From Dyadobacter frigoris (GTDB lineage: Bacteria; Bacteroidota; Bacteroidia; Cytophagales; Spirosomataceae), in NCBI RefSeq assembly GCF_005280585.1, contig NZ_SZVO01000006.1, forward strand, positions 124,001-188,000: 64,000 bases of DNA, in the 5' to 3' direction. The position numbers were made by a program, and so were the translations under genes. Positions 34,676-43,264 of this stretch are shown here, piece by piece (position 1 is the stretch's first letter; each line of letters starts with the position of its first letter). The notes beneath the pieces are model-generated. The model was not told the origin of the DNA. It did no database searches and was given only the letters and a program-made list of their open reading frames with translations.

Positions 34676-34713
34676 AAAAAGTTGTGGAATCGAGGCGAAA
34701 GGGCATAAAAAAA

Positions 34714-34804
34714 GGCAAACCGAGAATCTCACCGCATCAACCACCTACCCTTGCTTCCGTCAGGACCTGGGGGATTCGGAAGGAGCTGGTAGTTCCGATT
34801 TGCC
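34714..34804 (-). ncRNA. ffs: Signal recognition particle RNA, small bacterial type (4.5S)
   Basis: On the minus strand the ~91-nt RNA begins GGCAAATCGG and ends CTCGGTTTGCC, so its ends pair. The central apical domain contains CAGGTCCTGACGGAAGCA, corresponding to the conserved symmetric and asymmetric loops bound by Ffh (compare E. coli GGTC...GGAAGCAGCC). A T-run directly follows (34713 downward), as an intrinsic terminator. A TATCTTTG -7 element (34816-34809) ends five bases before the RNA, fixing the 5' end within a few bases. It forms SRP with Ffh for co-translational membrane targeting. The plus-strand ORF over it is spurious. Confidence 0.92.
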
Positions 34805-34808
34805 ATTG

Positions 34809-34816
34809 CAAAGATA
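34809..34816 (-). promoter_or_regulatory. -7 element TATCTTTG of the SRP RNA gene
   Basis: An exact TAnnTTTG match immediately upstream of the SRP RNA 5' end. A TTTG lies at 34835-34832, a slightly short 15-nt spacing. Confidence 0.65.
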
Positions 34817-34863
34817 AAGACATTTTATTGACAAAAAGAAAACATTCATTTAACGTTTCGTCT

Positions 34864-34871
34864 TACTTTTG
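34864..34871 (+). promoter_or_regulatory. -7 element TACTTTTG upstream of TPR lipoprotein gene
   Basis: An exact TAnnTTTG match, 27 bases before the ATG at 34898; no clear -33 element. Confidence 0.5.
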
Positions 34872-34897
34872 TGCGAACCAACTATAAATGAGTGATT

Positions 34898-35599
34898 ATG
34901 TACCGAATATTTTTTTTATTTTTTTTAGTTTTCCTTAATTCCTGCTCCAATTCTTCTGATGCTTTCCTGCAAAAAGGCAAAGATTTGATGAAAGAAGGCA
35001 AAAACAAAGAAGCCATTGAATACCTCAACAAAGCCATTGAAAAAAATACTTCCAACGCCGAAGCTTTGAATACCCGCGGGGTTGCTTATTATGAAATGAA
35101 AGATTACCAGAGTGCACTTATGGATTTCAACCAGGCGATAAAATTACAGCCTGCATCCTATCGTCCATACTTCAACCGCGCGCTTCTATATACCAATGAT
35201 AATCATCTTGATTCTGCCTTGACAGATTATAATAAAGCAGCATCACTTGCGCCGGATACTTCCGATGTATTTTTAAACAGGGGCCAGCTTTATGTAATTC
35301 TTGACAAACTGGAGCCTGCCATTCATGATTTTGAAAAAGCAACAGAACTTAATCAGGAAAATAAAATGGCCTGGTATAATTTAGGTAATACGTATTATCG
35401 TCAGAATGATTTCAAAAAAGCAACGCTTGCTTTTCGCCAGACTGTAAAACTAGACTCCCAATATGGAAAAGCATTTTACGGACTGGGTTTGGCTGAATGG
35501 TACGACGGTGAAAAAGATTTGGGATGCAGCAGCCTGAAACAGGCACAGAATTTGGGATATGAAGATGCAACACCTGCGATCAGTCAGTTTTGTAAATGA
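34898..35599 (+). CDS. TPR-repeat lipoprotein
   Basis: The ATG at 34898 (MYRIFFLFFLVFLNSC) is chosen over GTG 34892; the signal ends in a lipobox Cys at residue 16. The 233-residue product is then nearly all tetratricopeptide repeats, about six units of 34 residues, for example AIEYLNKAIEKNTSNAEALNTRGVAYYEM and SALMDFNQAIKLQP. TPR lipoproteins are usually scaffolds for envelope complexes. The partner is unknown. It lies alone between the SRP RNA and the TMEM220-like gene, with its own promoter. Confidence 0.88.
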   Translation: MYRIFFLFFLVFLNSCSNSSDAFLQKGKDLMKEGKNKEAIEYLNKAIEKNTSNAEALNTRGVAYYEMKDYQSALMDFNQAIKLQPASYRPYFNRALLYTNDNHLDSALTDYNKAASLAPDTSDVFLNRGQLYVILDKLEPAIHDFEKATELNQENKMAWYNLGNTYYRQNDFKKATLAFRQTVKLDSQYGKAFYGLGLAEWYDGEKDLGCSSLKQAQNLGYEDATPAISQFCK

Positions 35600-35682
35600 T
35601 AAAAATCTTATTGCTGAAAAAGTAATAAAATCGTTATTTCATCTTTATCATAAACCGGTAAAACCCACTAACCATATAAATC

Positions 35683-36030
35683 ATGAAATTTTTCAAAATC
35701 ATATTCGGATTGCTTTTTATGCTTTTCGCATATTTCCAGTTTAATGATCCTGATGCTACAATCTGGATCTTCACATACAGCGCAGCCGCCCTGGCTTGCT
35801 ATATGAGTTTTAACAATCTTTGGCCTTCCTGGGTTTTTTATGGCCTGGCAGCAGGATATCTGGTAGCATCCATTTTTCAATGGCCACCTCACTTTGAAGG
35901 GATTTTCTGGGGAGAAGCCAAAATGAGAAGCATCAACATCGAAGAAGCCCGTGAATCTCTTGGTTTATTGATTTGCTGTCTTGCTATGGTTGTTTTAGGA
36001 AAATGGGGTAAACCAACAGTTACCGATTAG
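35683..36030 (+). CDS. Transmembrane 220 (TMEM220) family protein
   Basis: A 115-residue membrane protein with about four hydrophobic helices. The N-terminal FAYFQFNDPDATIWIFTYSAAA segment carries the conserved Q-x-N-D-P-D signature of the TMEM220 family, shared by bacteria and animals. Biochemical role unknown. It begins 84 bp after the TPR gene and may be in the same transcript. Its last four bases overlap the stop of convergent birA. Confidence 0.85.
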   Translation: MKFFKIIFGLLFMLFAYFQFNDPDATIWIFTYSAAALACYMSFNNLWPSWVFYGLAAGYLVASIFQWPPHFEGIFWGEAKMRSINIEEARESLGLLICCLAMVVLGKWGKPTVTD

Positions 36031-36797
36031 TTTTCCCATACCCATTCCACTTCTTTGAGATCCAGTTCTTTTATTTCGGACTGATTTTCAAATTTGACAC
36101 ATAGTTTTCCATAATCAGTTATGCCTGTTACCGTGCCGGATACGACCTCGTTCCGGTATCGAAACAGGCATACTTGGTTATAACCGTATAAATTTTCCAG
36201 ATACGCCTGACGGATTTCATGATTATTTTTCGTCGATTTTAATTTTAAATACCACGCATCGAGATGATGAATTAATTGATAAAACTCATCAGCCAGTATA
36301 AAATCCTGCCCACTTTCCTTAGCCAGTGAGGTCGCCCGGGGATTTGAGAAATCAATTTGATTTATATTGATGCCCATTCCTACTACCGAACTTGCCAGAC
36401 GCGTCCCCTGAATACCGTTTTCAATTAACGTCCCGCAGATTTTTTTGTCACCCAGATATATGTCATTCGGCCACTTTATCTTAACTTTATCAGAATAGTT
36501 GCTCAGGTATGATGAAATACCAAGTGCCATTGCCTGGCTGATCAGAAATTGTTCCTGTATTGGTAAGAATATCGGGGTAAGAATGACAGACATGGTAAGG
36601 TTCATCCGAGGCTGGGTTACCCAGGTTGTACCTCTTTGTCCACGGCCTTTTGTCTGGTCGTCAGTAATGACAATAGCTCCTTCCATACTTGCATCATTAC
36701 GTACTAATTCAGCCGCTATGTCGTTTGTAGAATGACAACTTGGCAGATAAATAACTTTTTTGCCTATAATTAGGGTATCGTATATAGAGTTGTACAA
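36027..36797 (-). CDS. birA: Biotin--[acetyl-CoA-carboxylase] ligase
   Basis: A 256-residue BirA without an N-terminal DNA-binding domain, so likely monofunctional. The biotinyl-AMP loop is GRGQRGTTWVTQP, with the upstream substrate segment LPSCHSTNDIAA, and the catalytic-domain motif VKIKWPNDIYLGDKKICGTLIE is intact, followed by a small C-terminal SH3-like part. It attaches biotin to carboxylase carrier proteins. The start appears to be TTG at 36797: no in-frame ATG or GTG lies between an upstream in-frame TAA and the conserved N terminus. Divergent from rsfS with 47 bp between. Confidence 0.9.
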   Translation of the reverse strand: MYNSIYDTLIIGKKVIYLPSCHSTNDIAAELVRNDASMEGAIVITDDQTKGRGQRGTTWVTQPRMNLTMSVILTPIFLPIQEQFLISQAMALGISSYLSNYSDKVKIKWPNDIYLGDKKICGTLIENGIQGTRLASSVVGMGININQIDFSNPRATSLAKESGQDFILADEFYQLIHHLDAWYLKLKSTKNNHEIRQAYLENLYGYNQVCLFRYRNEVVSGTVTGITDYGKLCVKFENQSEIKELDLKEVEWVWEN

Positions 36798-36844
36798 TTT
36801 TTTTACTTTACTTTAGGGTTTATAGAAATGGGAATCAACTACGC

Positions 36845-37228
36845 ATGAAACAACGCAAAAATACAGAACTATCATCAAAAGATTTATCCGAGCTTATTGC
36901 TAAGGGGATGTCAGAAAAGAAAGGTGAGGATATCACTATCCTTGATCTAAGAAAAGTAAAAAATTCAATAACAGATTTTTTTGTAATTTGCTCGGGAAAT
37001 TCCGACACTCAAATAGATGCTTTGGCCAACTCGGTGGAAGACGAAGTTTACAAAATATCAAAAACCGACCCCTGGCAAAAAGAAGGAAAGGCCAATGGAG
37101 AGTGGATATTAATTGACTATGTGGATGTAGTGGCTCACATTTTTAATAAAGAACGTCGTAAACACTATGATTTGGAAGAGCTTTGGGGTGATGCGGTTGT
37201 AACGCACTTTGAAGATTCCGTCCTGTAA
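36845..37228 (+). CDS. rsfS: Ribosome silencing factor RsfS
   Basis: A 127-residue protein of the RsfS/Iojap family. The characteristic segment KGEDITILDLRKVKNSITDFFVICSGNSDTQIDALA is followed by WILIDYVDVVAHIFNKERRKHYDLEELWGDA. It binds ribosomal protein L14 of the 50S subunit and blocks joining of subunits during starvation. Placed 72 bp before ftsH on the same strand, a common order in Bacteroidota. The ATG at 36845 matches the family start. Confidence 0.94.
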   Translation: MKQRKNTELSSKDLSELIAKGMSEKKGEDITILDLRKVKNSITDFFVICSGNSDTQIDALANSVEDEVYKISKTDPWQKEGKANGEWILIDYVDVVAHIFNKERRKHYDLEELWGDAVVTHFEDSVL

Positions 37229-37300
37229 ATATCGTAGCAGATGAACATTCATCAGATGCGAAATGTTGTTTATTAAATTTCCTCTTAATTATTATAAAGA

Positions 37301-39358
37301 ATGTCTGATAACGATAACAAAAGAGGTCCACTAAATCCTAAAAGTCCGCAGAAAGGATATCAGGGATGGATCATAGCTGCTTTGATTGCTACTATTTTGG
37401 GGATTACTTACCTTAACAGAACATCAACAATTCGTGAAACGACTCAAAAACGTTTTGAGAAAATGGTTGCTGATAAGGAAGTGCAACGTGTCACTATAGT
37501 AAATGATAAGTCTGTTGAAGTAACATTGAAGCCAGAAGCGCTAAAGCTTGATAAATATAAAGTGCTTACTACTGAAAACGGTGGTAATTATTTCGGAGGA
37601 GAGGCAGTTTCTCATTATCAATTCCAGGTGACTTCGGCAGAAACATTTAAAAAGGATCTTGACAAGATTCAGGAAAAGGTACCTGATGATGACAAGATTG
37701 AGCTTGTTGTAGACACACGGAATGACTGGACAAGTTTTCTCGGAACCTGGGGCTTTTTCATTATCATGATTTTGGTGATGTATTTCATCCTTGGCAGAAT
37801 GTCTGGTGGTGTTGGTCCTGGTGGTCAGATATTTAATATCGGCCGTTCCCGTGCCACATTATTTGATGCTGAAAACAAAGTTAAGATCACTTTTAACGAT
37901 GTTGCAGGTTTGGATGAAGCAAAAGAAGAAATCAAGGAAATTGTTGAGTACCTTCAGTTCCCTGACAAATTCAAAAAACTGGGCGCTAAAATTCCAAAAG
38001 GCGCGCTTCTTGTAGGCCCTCCGGGTACCGGTAAAACTTTGCTTGCGAAAGCAGTTGCCGGTGAAGCTGGTGTTCCTTTCTTCTCTCTCTCAGGCTCTGA
38101 CTTTGTTGAAATGTTTGTTGGTGTGGGTGCGGCTCGTGTTCGTGACCTTTTCAAACAAGCAAAAGAAAAAGCGCCTTGTATCATCTTTATTGATGAGATT
38201 GATGCTGTTGGTCGTTCTCGTGGACGTGGTGCAATGCCAGGTTCAAATGACGAACGTGAAAATACACTGAACTCACTGCTTGTTGAAATGGACGGTTTTG
38301 CTACCGATTCAGGAATTATTATCGTAGCTGCTACGAACCGTCCGGACGTTTTGGATCCGGCTTTGCTTCGTCCGGGACGTTTTGACAGACAAATTTCGAT
38401 TGACAAACCAGATGTTATCGGCCGTGAAGCGATCTTCAAAGTGCATTTGAAACCTTTGAAACTTTCGGTTGATGTTGATATTCAAAAACTGGCGGCTCAG
38501 ACTCCCGGTTTTGCAGGTGCTGAAATTGCTAACGTTTGTAACGAAGCTGCGCTTATCGCTGCCCGTCGTGACAGAGAAGAAGTGACCATGCAGGATTTCC
38601 AGGATGCGATGGACCGTGTAATTGGTGGTTTGGAAAAGAAAAACAAATTGATTTCTCCTGAAGAAAAACAAATTGTAGCTTACCATGAAGCTGGTCACGC
38701 AGTAGCAGGCTGGTTCCTGGAACACGCTGATCCATTGGTTAAGGTATCCATTGTACCTCGTGGTGTTGCTGCATTAGGTTACGCACAGTATTTGCCAAGA
38801 GAACAGTATTTGTATCGTACAGAGCAGTTGTTTGACGAAATGTGTATGACATTGGGCGGACGTGCTGCGGAAGATGTTATTTTTGGTAAGATTTCAACCG
38901 GTGCATTGAGTGATCTTGAACGTGTAACGAAAGTTGCATACAGCATGGTTACGATGTACGGAATGAATGATCGTATCGGAAATGTATCTTACTACGATTC
39001 AAAACAAAGCGATTACGCTTTCACAAAACCTTATTCTGAATCAACTTCACAGGCGATTGACGAAGAAGTGCGCAAGCTGATTGAACAGGCTTACCAGTTT
39101 GTTAAAAACTTGTTGAGCGAAAAACGTGAAGCATTGGAAGTGATCGCTCAGGAATTGTTAGAAAAAGAGATTTTGTTCCAAAGTGATCTTGAAAAACTGA
39201 TTGGCAAACGTCCATACGAAAAGGAAACTAGTTATCAGGCTTATATCAACCGTCGCTCGAATGAAGAAGCTGCAATTCATGAAGAAGCAGTAAAACAAAC
39301 GCTTGAAAAAGACAAAGGCGAAATGGTAGCAGCAGATAAAGATTCTTCGGCTGTGTAA
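37301..39358 (+). CDS. ftsH: ATP-dependent zinc metalloprotease FtsH
   Basis: A 685-residue membrane protease. The N-terminal helix [17 protein letters not shown] (about 20-36) and a second helix (about 146-164) flank a periplasmic domain. The AAA+ module has Walker A GPPGTGKT at 239-246, Walker [12 protein letters not shown] and the second region of homology, with arginine fingers. The zinc site HEAGH is at 462-466. It degrades membrane and soluble proteins. The frame is intact and length standard. A terminator hairpin follows directly. Confidence 0.97.
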   Translation: MSDNDNKRGPLNPKSPQKGYQGWIIAALIATILGITYLNRTSTIRETTQKRFEKMVADKEVQRVTIVNDKSVEVTLKPEALKLDKYKVLTTENGGNYFGGEAVSHYQFQVTSAETFKKDLDKIQEKVPDDDKIELVVDTRNDWTSFLGTWGFFIIMILVMYFILGRMSGGVGPGGQIFNIGRSRATLFDAENKVKITFNDVAGLDEAKEEIKEIVEYLQFPDKFKKLGAKIPKGALLVGPPGTGKTLLAKAVAGEAGVPFFSLSGSDFVEMFVGVGAARVRDLFKQAKEKAPCIIFIDEIDAVGRSRGRGAMPGSNDERENTLNSLLVEMDGFATDSGIIIVAATNRPDVLDPALLRPGRFDRQISIDKPDVIGREAIFKVHLKPLKLSVDVDIQKLAAQTPGFAGAEIANVCNEAALIAARRDREEVTMQDFQDAMDRVIGGLEKKNKLISPEEKQIVAYHEAGHAVAGWFLEHADPLVKVSIVPRGVAALGYAQYLPREQYLYRTEQLFDEMCMTLGGRAAEDVIFGKISTGALSDLERVTKVAYSMVTMYGMNDRIGNVSYYDSKQSDYAFTKPYSESTSQAIDEEVRKLIEQAYQFVKNLLSEKREALEVIAQELLEKEILFQSDLEKLIGKRPYEKETSYQAYINRRSNEEAAIHEEAVKQTLEKDKGEMVAADKDSSAV

Positions 39359-39380
39359 ATTTCGAATAGATAAAAGAGTA

Positions 39381-39416
39381 AAAACCGGGCAGCAAAACTG
39401 TCCGGTTTTTATTTTT
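39381..39416 (+). terminator. Intrinsic terminator of ftsH
   Basis: AAAACCGGGCAG pairs with CTGTCCGGTTTT (39381-39392 with 39398-39409; one G-U pair), then a T-rich tail. Confidence 0.8.
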
Positions 39417-39420
39417 AAAG

Positions 39421-39428
39421 TACATTTG
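39421..39428 (+). promoter_or_regulatory. -7 element TACATTTG for aldose 1-epimerase
   Basis: An exact TAnnTTTG match 38 bases upstream of the ATG, directly after the ftsH terminator. No -33 element is clear. Confidence 0.5.
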
Positions 39429-39466
39429 CCCAATCTAAAAATCAAATCCTAAAACTAGTACCTGCT

Positions 39467-40411
39467 ATGGCATTCGAAATATTAAAAGAGCAATATGGTG
39501 AGTTAACCGAATATGTGATTCAGGAAACTGCTACAAATAACCGTTGTGTTGTGGTTCCTGAACTTGGCGGAATAGCCCGTCAGTTGTCATTAAGAAAAGG
39601 GACAACGTTATTCTCACTGTTAAAAACACCGGGAACTCCAAGTGAACTTTTGGAAGATACAAAAAGTGCAGGTGAACTACTTTTTCCCTTTGCCAGCCGT
39701 ATCCCGGACGGAAAGTATAAATTCCTGGGAAAAGAATATCAGCTTGCTCCAAATGACAACGAAAACGCTATTCATGGATTAGTTCGTAAACATGCCTTTA
39801 AATTGGAGGAGCAGGTTGTCGGATCTGATCATGCTTATATAAAATTGTCCTATACGCTGAGAGAAAAAGAAGGTTATCCATTTTCTGTTGATTTTTCAGT
39901 AAAGTATAAACTTGATAATGCAGGAGTATTTTCTCTTACCTATGAAGCAAAAAATGCAGGCACCGAGCTATGCCCTGTAATGTTTGGATGGCATCCTTAT
40001 TTCGTATTAGGTAATGAAGATGTGGATGCATGGAAAATAAATATTCCATCTGATACCATTGTGGTTTTTGACAATCGCATGAGCCCAATTGATACTGCAC
40101 CTTTTCCGATTGAAGGTTCTATGCCATTATTTAAAAAAGCCCTTGATAACGCTTTTATTGTAAAGAATAATGGTGACGACAAAGCAGTAACACAATTGAT
40201 ATCTGAAAAACAACATGTGACTTTGCAGATTGAACAGGAAGCCGGAGAAGGTAAATTTAATTATCTGGTTGTATACACACCGCCTGCAAGAGATTGCGTG
40301 GCGATAGAACCATTAACAGCTAACGTCAATGCTTTTAATAATGGAGAAGGATTGAACGTTTTGGCCCCGGGAAATACAATTTCAGGAACGATTAATCTGA
40401 AACTGGTTTAG
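39467..40411 (+). CDS. Aldose 1-epimerase (galactose mutarotase-like)
   Basis: A 314-residue beta-sandwich enzyme without signal peptide. Visible family landmarks include LLFPFASRIPDGKY, the NENAIHGLVRKHAF motif with catalytic-region His, the second-His segment MFGWHPYFVLG and a late VAIEPLTANVNAF carrying the catalytic-region Glu. It interconverts alpha and beta anomers of aldoses. The gene stands alone with its own promoter; its last 20 bases overlap the end of the convergent nucleotidyltransferase gene. Confidence 0.9.
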   Translation: MAFEILKEQYGELTEYVIQETATNNRCVVVPELGGIARQLSLRKGTTLFSLLKTPGTPSELLEDTKSAGELLFPFASRIPDGKYKFLGKEYQLAPNDNENAIHGLVRKHAFKLEEQVVGSDHAYIKLSYTLREKEGYPFSVDFSVKYKLDNAGVFSLTYEAKNAGTELCPVMFGWHPYFVLGNEDVDAWKINIPSDTIVVFDNRMSPIDTAPFPIEGSMPLFKKALDNAFIVKNNGDDKAVTQLISEKQHVTLQIEQEAGEGKFNYLVVYTPPARDCVAIEPLTANVNAFNNGEGLNVLAPGNTISGTINLKLV

Positions 40412-41543
40412 GCTGACGCCAATACCAACGTGCTTTTGGGATGATTAATCTCCATTCCAAAAGATAGGCTAAGTGGCTGAACAAAATAGAAAGTTTGTCA
40501 CTTAGCCTGTCTCTGTAAATCATATTGAAATAAAAGATCTGCCAGGATTTTGTTATCGGTTTTTCTCTTTTATTTTCCCAGTGAATCAAAACACTATCTA
40601 AAAATCTTTGTGTTGGATAGCGCTTTTCAAGACTATCTCCACAAAAACGAAGATAATTTTCTCCCGTAAAAACATACACAAGCCCGAGCGACTCAAGGAA
40701 TAGTTTGTAAAAACCTTTTTCTTTGGTAACCTTAACTACATACGACCAATCCAATTCCTGACCAAACTTCCTTAGCAGTCGTACAAAATCTGCCATGAAT
40801 TTCAATTTATCCCATTGTTCAACACCGGCATGATGAACAATCATCATCAATAATTGATTTTCAATATTCGGTACCAGAAGCGTATCATCTAAAATTTTGA
40901 ATGACATCATTTTATCCGTCAATTCTTCCCATTTAAATGAATAGCGATATCTTGGGTAAGTTGTGTTCCATTGCACTTCCAGCGACCGGAGCATATTGCT
41001 TCCAACTGGAGTCAGCGGTAATTGATAGTCAGTTTCAAAATATAATTTCGCTACACTATCTTTCTCTAATAAATATTCCCTGTAATTATCTGGTTCAAAA
41101 CCATGTCTGGCCATCACTTTCAGGCCATTTTTGATTTGATTTTCGGGCATAAAAAAATCAATATCACCAAACTCGCGTAAACCAGGGTTTTCATAAAACA
41201 TCCAGGCCCATAACGCGCCCTTCATTAAAAAAGCATTTACCTGATCAGCTGCCAAAGCATCATTTAGTTCCACAGACTTTTTCAGAAAAAGCATGTTGTA
41301 TACCGCGTGGGTAGTACTTTGCTTTTTCAGATTCTCTAAACAGTCAGCTGGAATTTCTTTGTTTCCGTTTGCTTCGAGATGGTTATAAAGCAGAGCACTA
41401 ATCTGATGCCATTGAGAAAGTTCAATAAGTTTTTCCCAGTCAAAAATTGTATCAGAATCTGATAACAAGGAGTTATCCATTCGCCCATTCAGGCACGCTT
41501 TTATCAAAAATGAAAGTTTGGCAGAAATTAAGTTATGAGACAT
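40392..41543 (-). CDS. Nucleotidyltransferase family protein (NTP_transf_5-like)
   Basis: A 383-residue protein. The core FLMKGALWAWMFYENPGLREFGDIDFFM (about 113-140) has the G-x-A and D-x-D of the NTP_transf_5-like nucleotidyltransferase family, and the middle HHAGVEQWDKLKFMADFVRLL is typical of it. Family members occur in lasso-peptide and other RiPP clusters; one group has been linked to glycosyl or nucleotidyl modification of peptides. It is the last gene of the PqqD-B2-kinase operon, overlapping the kinase by 11 bp. The target is unknown. Confidence 0.8.
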   Translation of the reverse strand: MSHNLISAKLSFLIKACLNGRMDNSLLSDSDTIFDWEKLIELSQWHQISALLYNHLEANGNKEIPADCLENLKKQSTTHAVYNMLFLKKSVELNDALAADQVNAFLMKGALWAWMFYENPGLREFGDIDFFMPENQIKNGLKVMARHGFEPDNYREYLLEKDSVAKLYFETDYQLPLTPVGSNMLRSLEVQWNTTYPRYRYSFKWEELTDKMMSFKILDDTLLVPNIENQLLMMIVHHAGVEQWDKLKFMADFVRLLRKFGQELDWSYVVKVTKEKGFYKLFLESLGLVYVFTGENYLRFCGDSLEKRYPTQRFLDSVLIHWENKREKPITKSWQIFYFNMIYRDRLSDKLSILFSHLAYLLEWRLIIPKARWYWRQPKPVSD

Positions 41544-42459
41544 GAAGCACTTCTGTATTTAGAGAAATACTTTCCTGCACCCACTTTTCAAGCAATTCAA
41601 ATCCTGCCGGTCTTCTCTTCTTCCATATTTTTGCAGATTTGGCACATTGAAAACTTTGAAGAAAATGAGTTTTCAATGATTCACCCGACAATAATGCAAC
41701 AGGTAGAGGGAAGTTCTTCAATGTTTCCAAAGGAATTGCTGAGGAATTAAGTAATTTTAAAGCCGCCTGGTTATTTGCTTTGTGTAGAAAAAAAACATTG
41801 GCCAACCTAAGTGGTTCATGATCAAAAATACCCTCGGGCTTATACGAAAACTTATTGACACCTTCACTTACCGGCGACAATATTGATCTTTCATAAGATA
41901 AACCATTAACCGCATTTTCCCATATTTTTAATTGCGGATAAGCAGGAACAACAAAAGCTTTTCCATGATCATCAAATTGAATTGCAGTCAAATCATCGCT
42001 TAACAAAGGACATCCTGCTTTCACAAATGCAGCGGCCGTAGTAGACTTCCCGGCACCCGGATTTCCCATAAAACACCAGGCCTCATCCCCTACTTTCACG
42101 GCACTTGCATGTAGTAAAAAATATCCTCTTTGAAATAAAATCAAACCTAACGCCTCACTAACCGTGAAAAGGCTTAGCAGGTTAACATCGTCAGTTAAGG
42201 GCGAAATCACAAGCTCCTTGCCGTCAATAGCTTTATAAGAAGCTACCCCATCCCAGTGCAGAACTAGATTACCGCTTTCATCCTTGCCAAAAAGTGCACG
42301 GATACCTCGTCTGTAAATAGGTGTTTTTTTGACTTTGGGAAGAATTATTTCTCCCCTTTTTATTAGTATATCCCAGGTAGTTGCCGGTTCGGCAATACTT
42401 AGTTCAGGTAATTCGATTTCAGATTGGATAGTTAATCCGTAGGCTTTATAAAAAAACAT
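41533..42459 (-). CDS. HPr kinase/phosphorylase-like protein kinase
   Basis: A 308-residue protein. The C-terminal P-loop is MGNPGAGKSTTAAAFVKAGCP, followed by LLSDDLTAI, the HprK-type Walker B aspartates; the N-terminal half is a divergent substrate-binding region. In Firmicutes/Proteobacteria lasso clusters such HprK-like kinases phosphorylate the peptide's C-terminal Ser (paeninodin case). No PTS genes are present, so HPr is an unlikely target; a peptide substrate is inference from neighbours. Overlaps the next gene by 11 bp and follows the B2 gene by 15 bp. Confidence 0.82.
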   Translation of the reverse strand: MFFYKAYGLTIQSEIELPELSIAEPATTWDILIKRGEIILPKVKKTPIYRRGIRALFGKDESGNLVLHWDGVASYKAIDGKELVISPLTDDVNLLSLFTVSEALGLILFQRGYFLLHASAVKVGDEAWCFMGNPGAGKSTTAAAFVKAGCPLLSDDLTAIQFDDHGKAFVVPAYPQLKIWENAVNGLSYERSILSPVSEGVNKFSYKPEGIFDHEPLRLANVFFLHKANNQAALKLLNSSAIPLETLKNFPLPVALLSGESLKTHFLQSFQCAKSAKIWKKRRPAGFELLEKWVQESISLNTEVLHVS

Positions 42460-42474
42460 GTGTGTGATTGTAAA

Positions 42475-42915
42475 TTATTCCCAAACCCATAAACGTTGAT
42501 ATGAAACAGAATCCGACCAGTCTCCAATAATTATTTCTCCTTCTTTTTCAATCCAGGCATGTGCCTCGAACACTTTGGCTGGATTAATTTCAATACCAAT
42601 TTCCAAACTCAATGCAGGAACCCTGCGTAATAAAAATTTAGTTGCCAGTGCTCTTGGCAGGCAAAGAAGCTCAACCGGCAAAACGTTTGCAGCGGTATTC
42701 ACTGCCCAAACCGTTTCTTCTATATCTTTAGCTGTTGTTTCCTGATGCGTTTGCGATTTGGAAATCCAGTGAAATAAACGGCGAAAACCAGAAAATGGTA
42801 AAATTGTCAAACCTGTTTTAAGTAAAAGAAGTGTTGCTCCTGCCTGCAAGATTTTAATCTTGACACTGCCGGAAAGATTGCTCCATTTTACAATATAGTT
42901 TGAAATTTTAGACAT
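42475..42915 (-). CDS. Lasso-peptide B2-type transglutaminase-like protease
   Basis: A 146-residue protein of the lasso_B2/transglut_core3 family. The catalytic Cys is in ELLCLPRALATKFLLRR (about 98-114), the His in FEAHAWIE and the Asp in IIGDWSD, giving the expected Cys-His-Asp triad. In lasso biosynthesis B2 removes the leader from the precursor with the help of a PqqD-like B1. The B1-like PqqD gene is 3 bp upstream. No asparagine synthetase-like cyclase is present, so the product may not be a lasso peptide. Confidence 0.85.
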   Translation of the reverse strand: MSKISNYIVKWSNLSGSVKIKILQAGATLLLLKTGLTILPFSGFRRLFHWISKSQTHQETTAKDIEETVWAVNTAANVLPVELLCLPRALATKFLLRRVPALSLEIGIEINPAKVFEAHAWIEKEGEIIIGDWSDSVSYQRLWVWE

Positions 42916-42918
42916 TCA

Positions 42919-43185
42919 TTATTCTGTTACCTCAACCAGTTTTTCCGAAATAAGATCTTTCAAAAGCAATTCAACGTCTTCCTGACAGGTTTCTTTATCA
43001 ACATCATACTCATTAGTAACCGCCTCACAAAGTGCCTCCAATGTTTTGGGTTCTGCTTCCAGATTATTCCAAACCAAAGCTCCTACCTCATCCAAACCAT
43101 AATAAGCTCCTTTGTTATGATTAAGAATAACGATTTCTCCTCCCACCTGTGATGCAATTTGCTGGGATGTTAATTTGTATTTCAT
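42919..43185 (-). CDS. PqqD-like RiPP recognition element protein
   Basis: The ATG at 43185 (MKYKLTSQQIASQVGGEIVILNH) gives an 88-residue PqqD. The frame reaches an ATG at 43224, but a TAACTTTG promoter box at 43239-43232 would make that start leaderless. Family features are visible: GGEIVILNHNKGAYYGLDEVGALVWNNL and the C-terminal helical half. PqqD-type RREs bind leader peptides and deliver them to tailoring enzymes. It heads an operon with the B2 protease, kinase and nucleotidyltransferase. The substrate peptide is not visible nearby. Confidence 0.85.
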   Translation of the reverse strand: MKYKLTSQQIASQVGGEIVILNHNKGAYYGLDEVGALVWNNLEAEPKTLEALCEAVTNEYDVDKETCQEDVELLLKDLISEKLVEVTE

Positions 43186-43231
43186 ATTAATAGTGTATTT
43201 GGGCAAAAAATTAAAGTTTGCCATTAGATTA

Positions 43232-43264
43232 CAAAGTTAGAAATAATAATTATTCGATCTCAAA
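43232..43264 (-). promoter_or_regulatory. Promoter of the PqqD-B2-kinase-nucleotidyltransferase operon
   Basis: On the minus strand TTTG (43264-43261), a 21-nt spacer and TAACTTTG (43239-43232) fit the -33/-7 consensus. The -33 box lies inside the last codons of the aldehyde dehydrogenase gene, so the operon can be expressed independently of it. Confidence 0.65.

Noticed and set aside
34684-34887. Plus-strand ORF of 67 residues
   Set aside because: It overlaps the SRP RNA and its promoter on the opposite strand and has no family signal.
41533-42459. HPr kinase as part of carbon catabolite control
   Set aside because: No HPr or PTS genes are in the window, and the operon partners point to a peptide-tailoring role instead.
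43186-43224. Upstream ATG of the PqqD-like gene as start, or a short leader peptide there
   Set aside because: The TAACTTTG box places the transcript start at about this ATG, and the extra residues do not look like a RiPP precursor core.
40392-43224. Complete lasso-peptide biosynthetic cluster
   Set aside because: No asparagine synthetase-like cyclase, transporter or precursor ORF could be found in or beside the operon.
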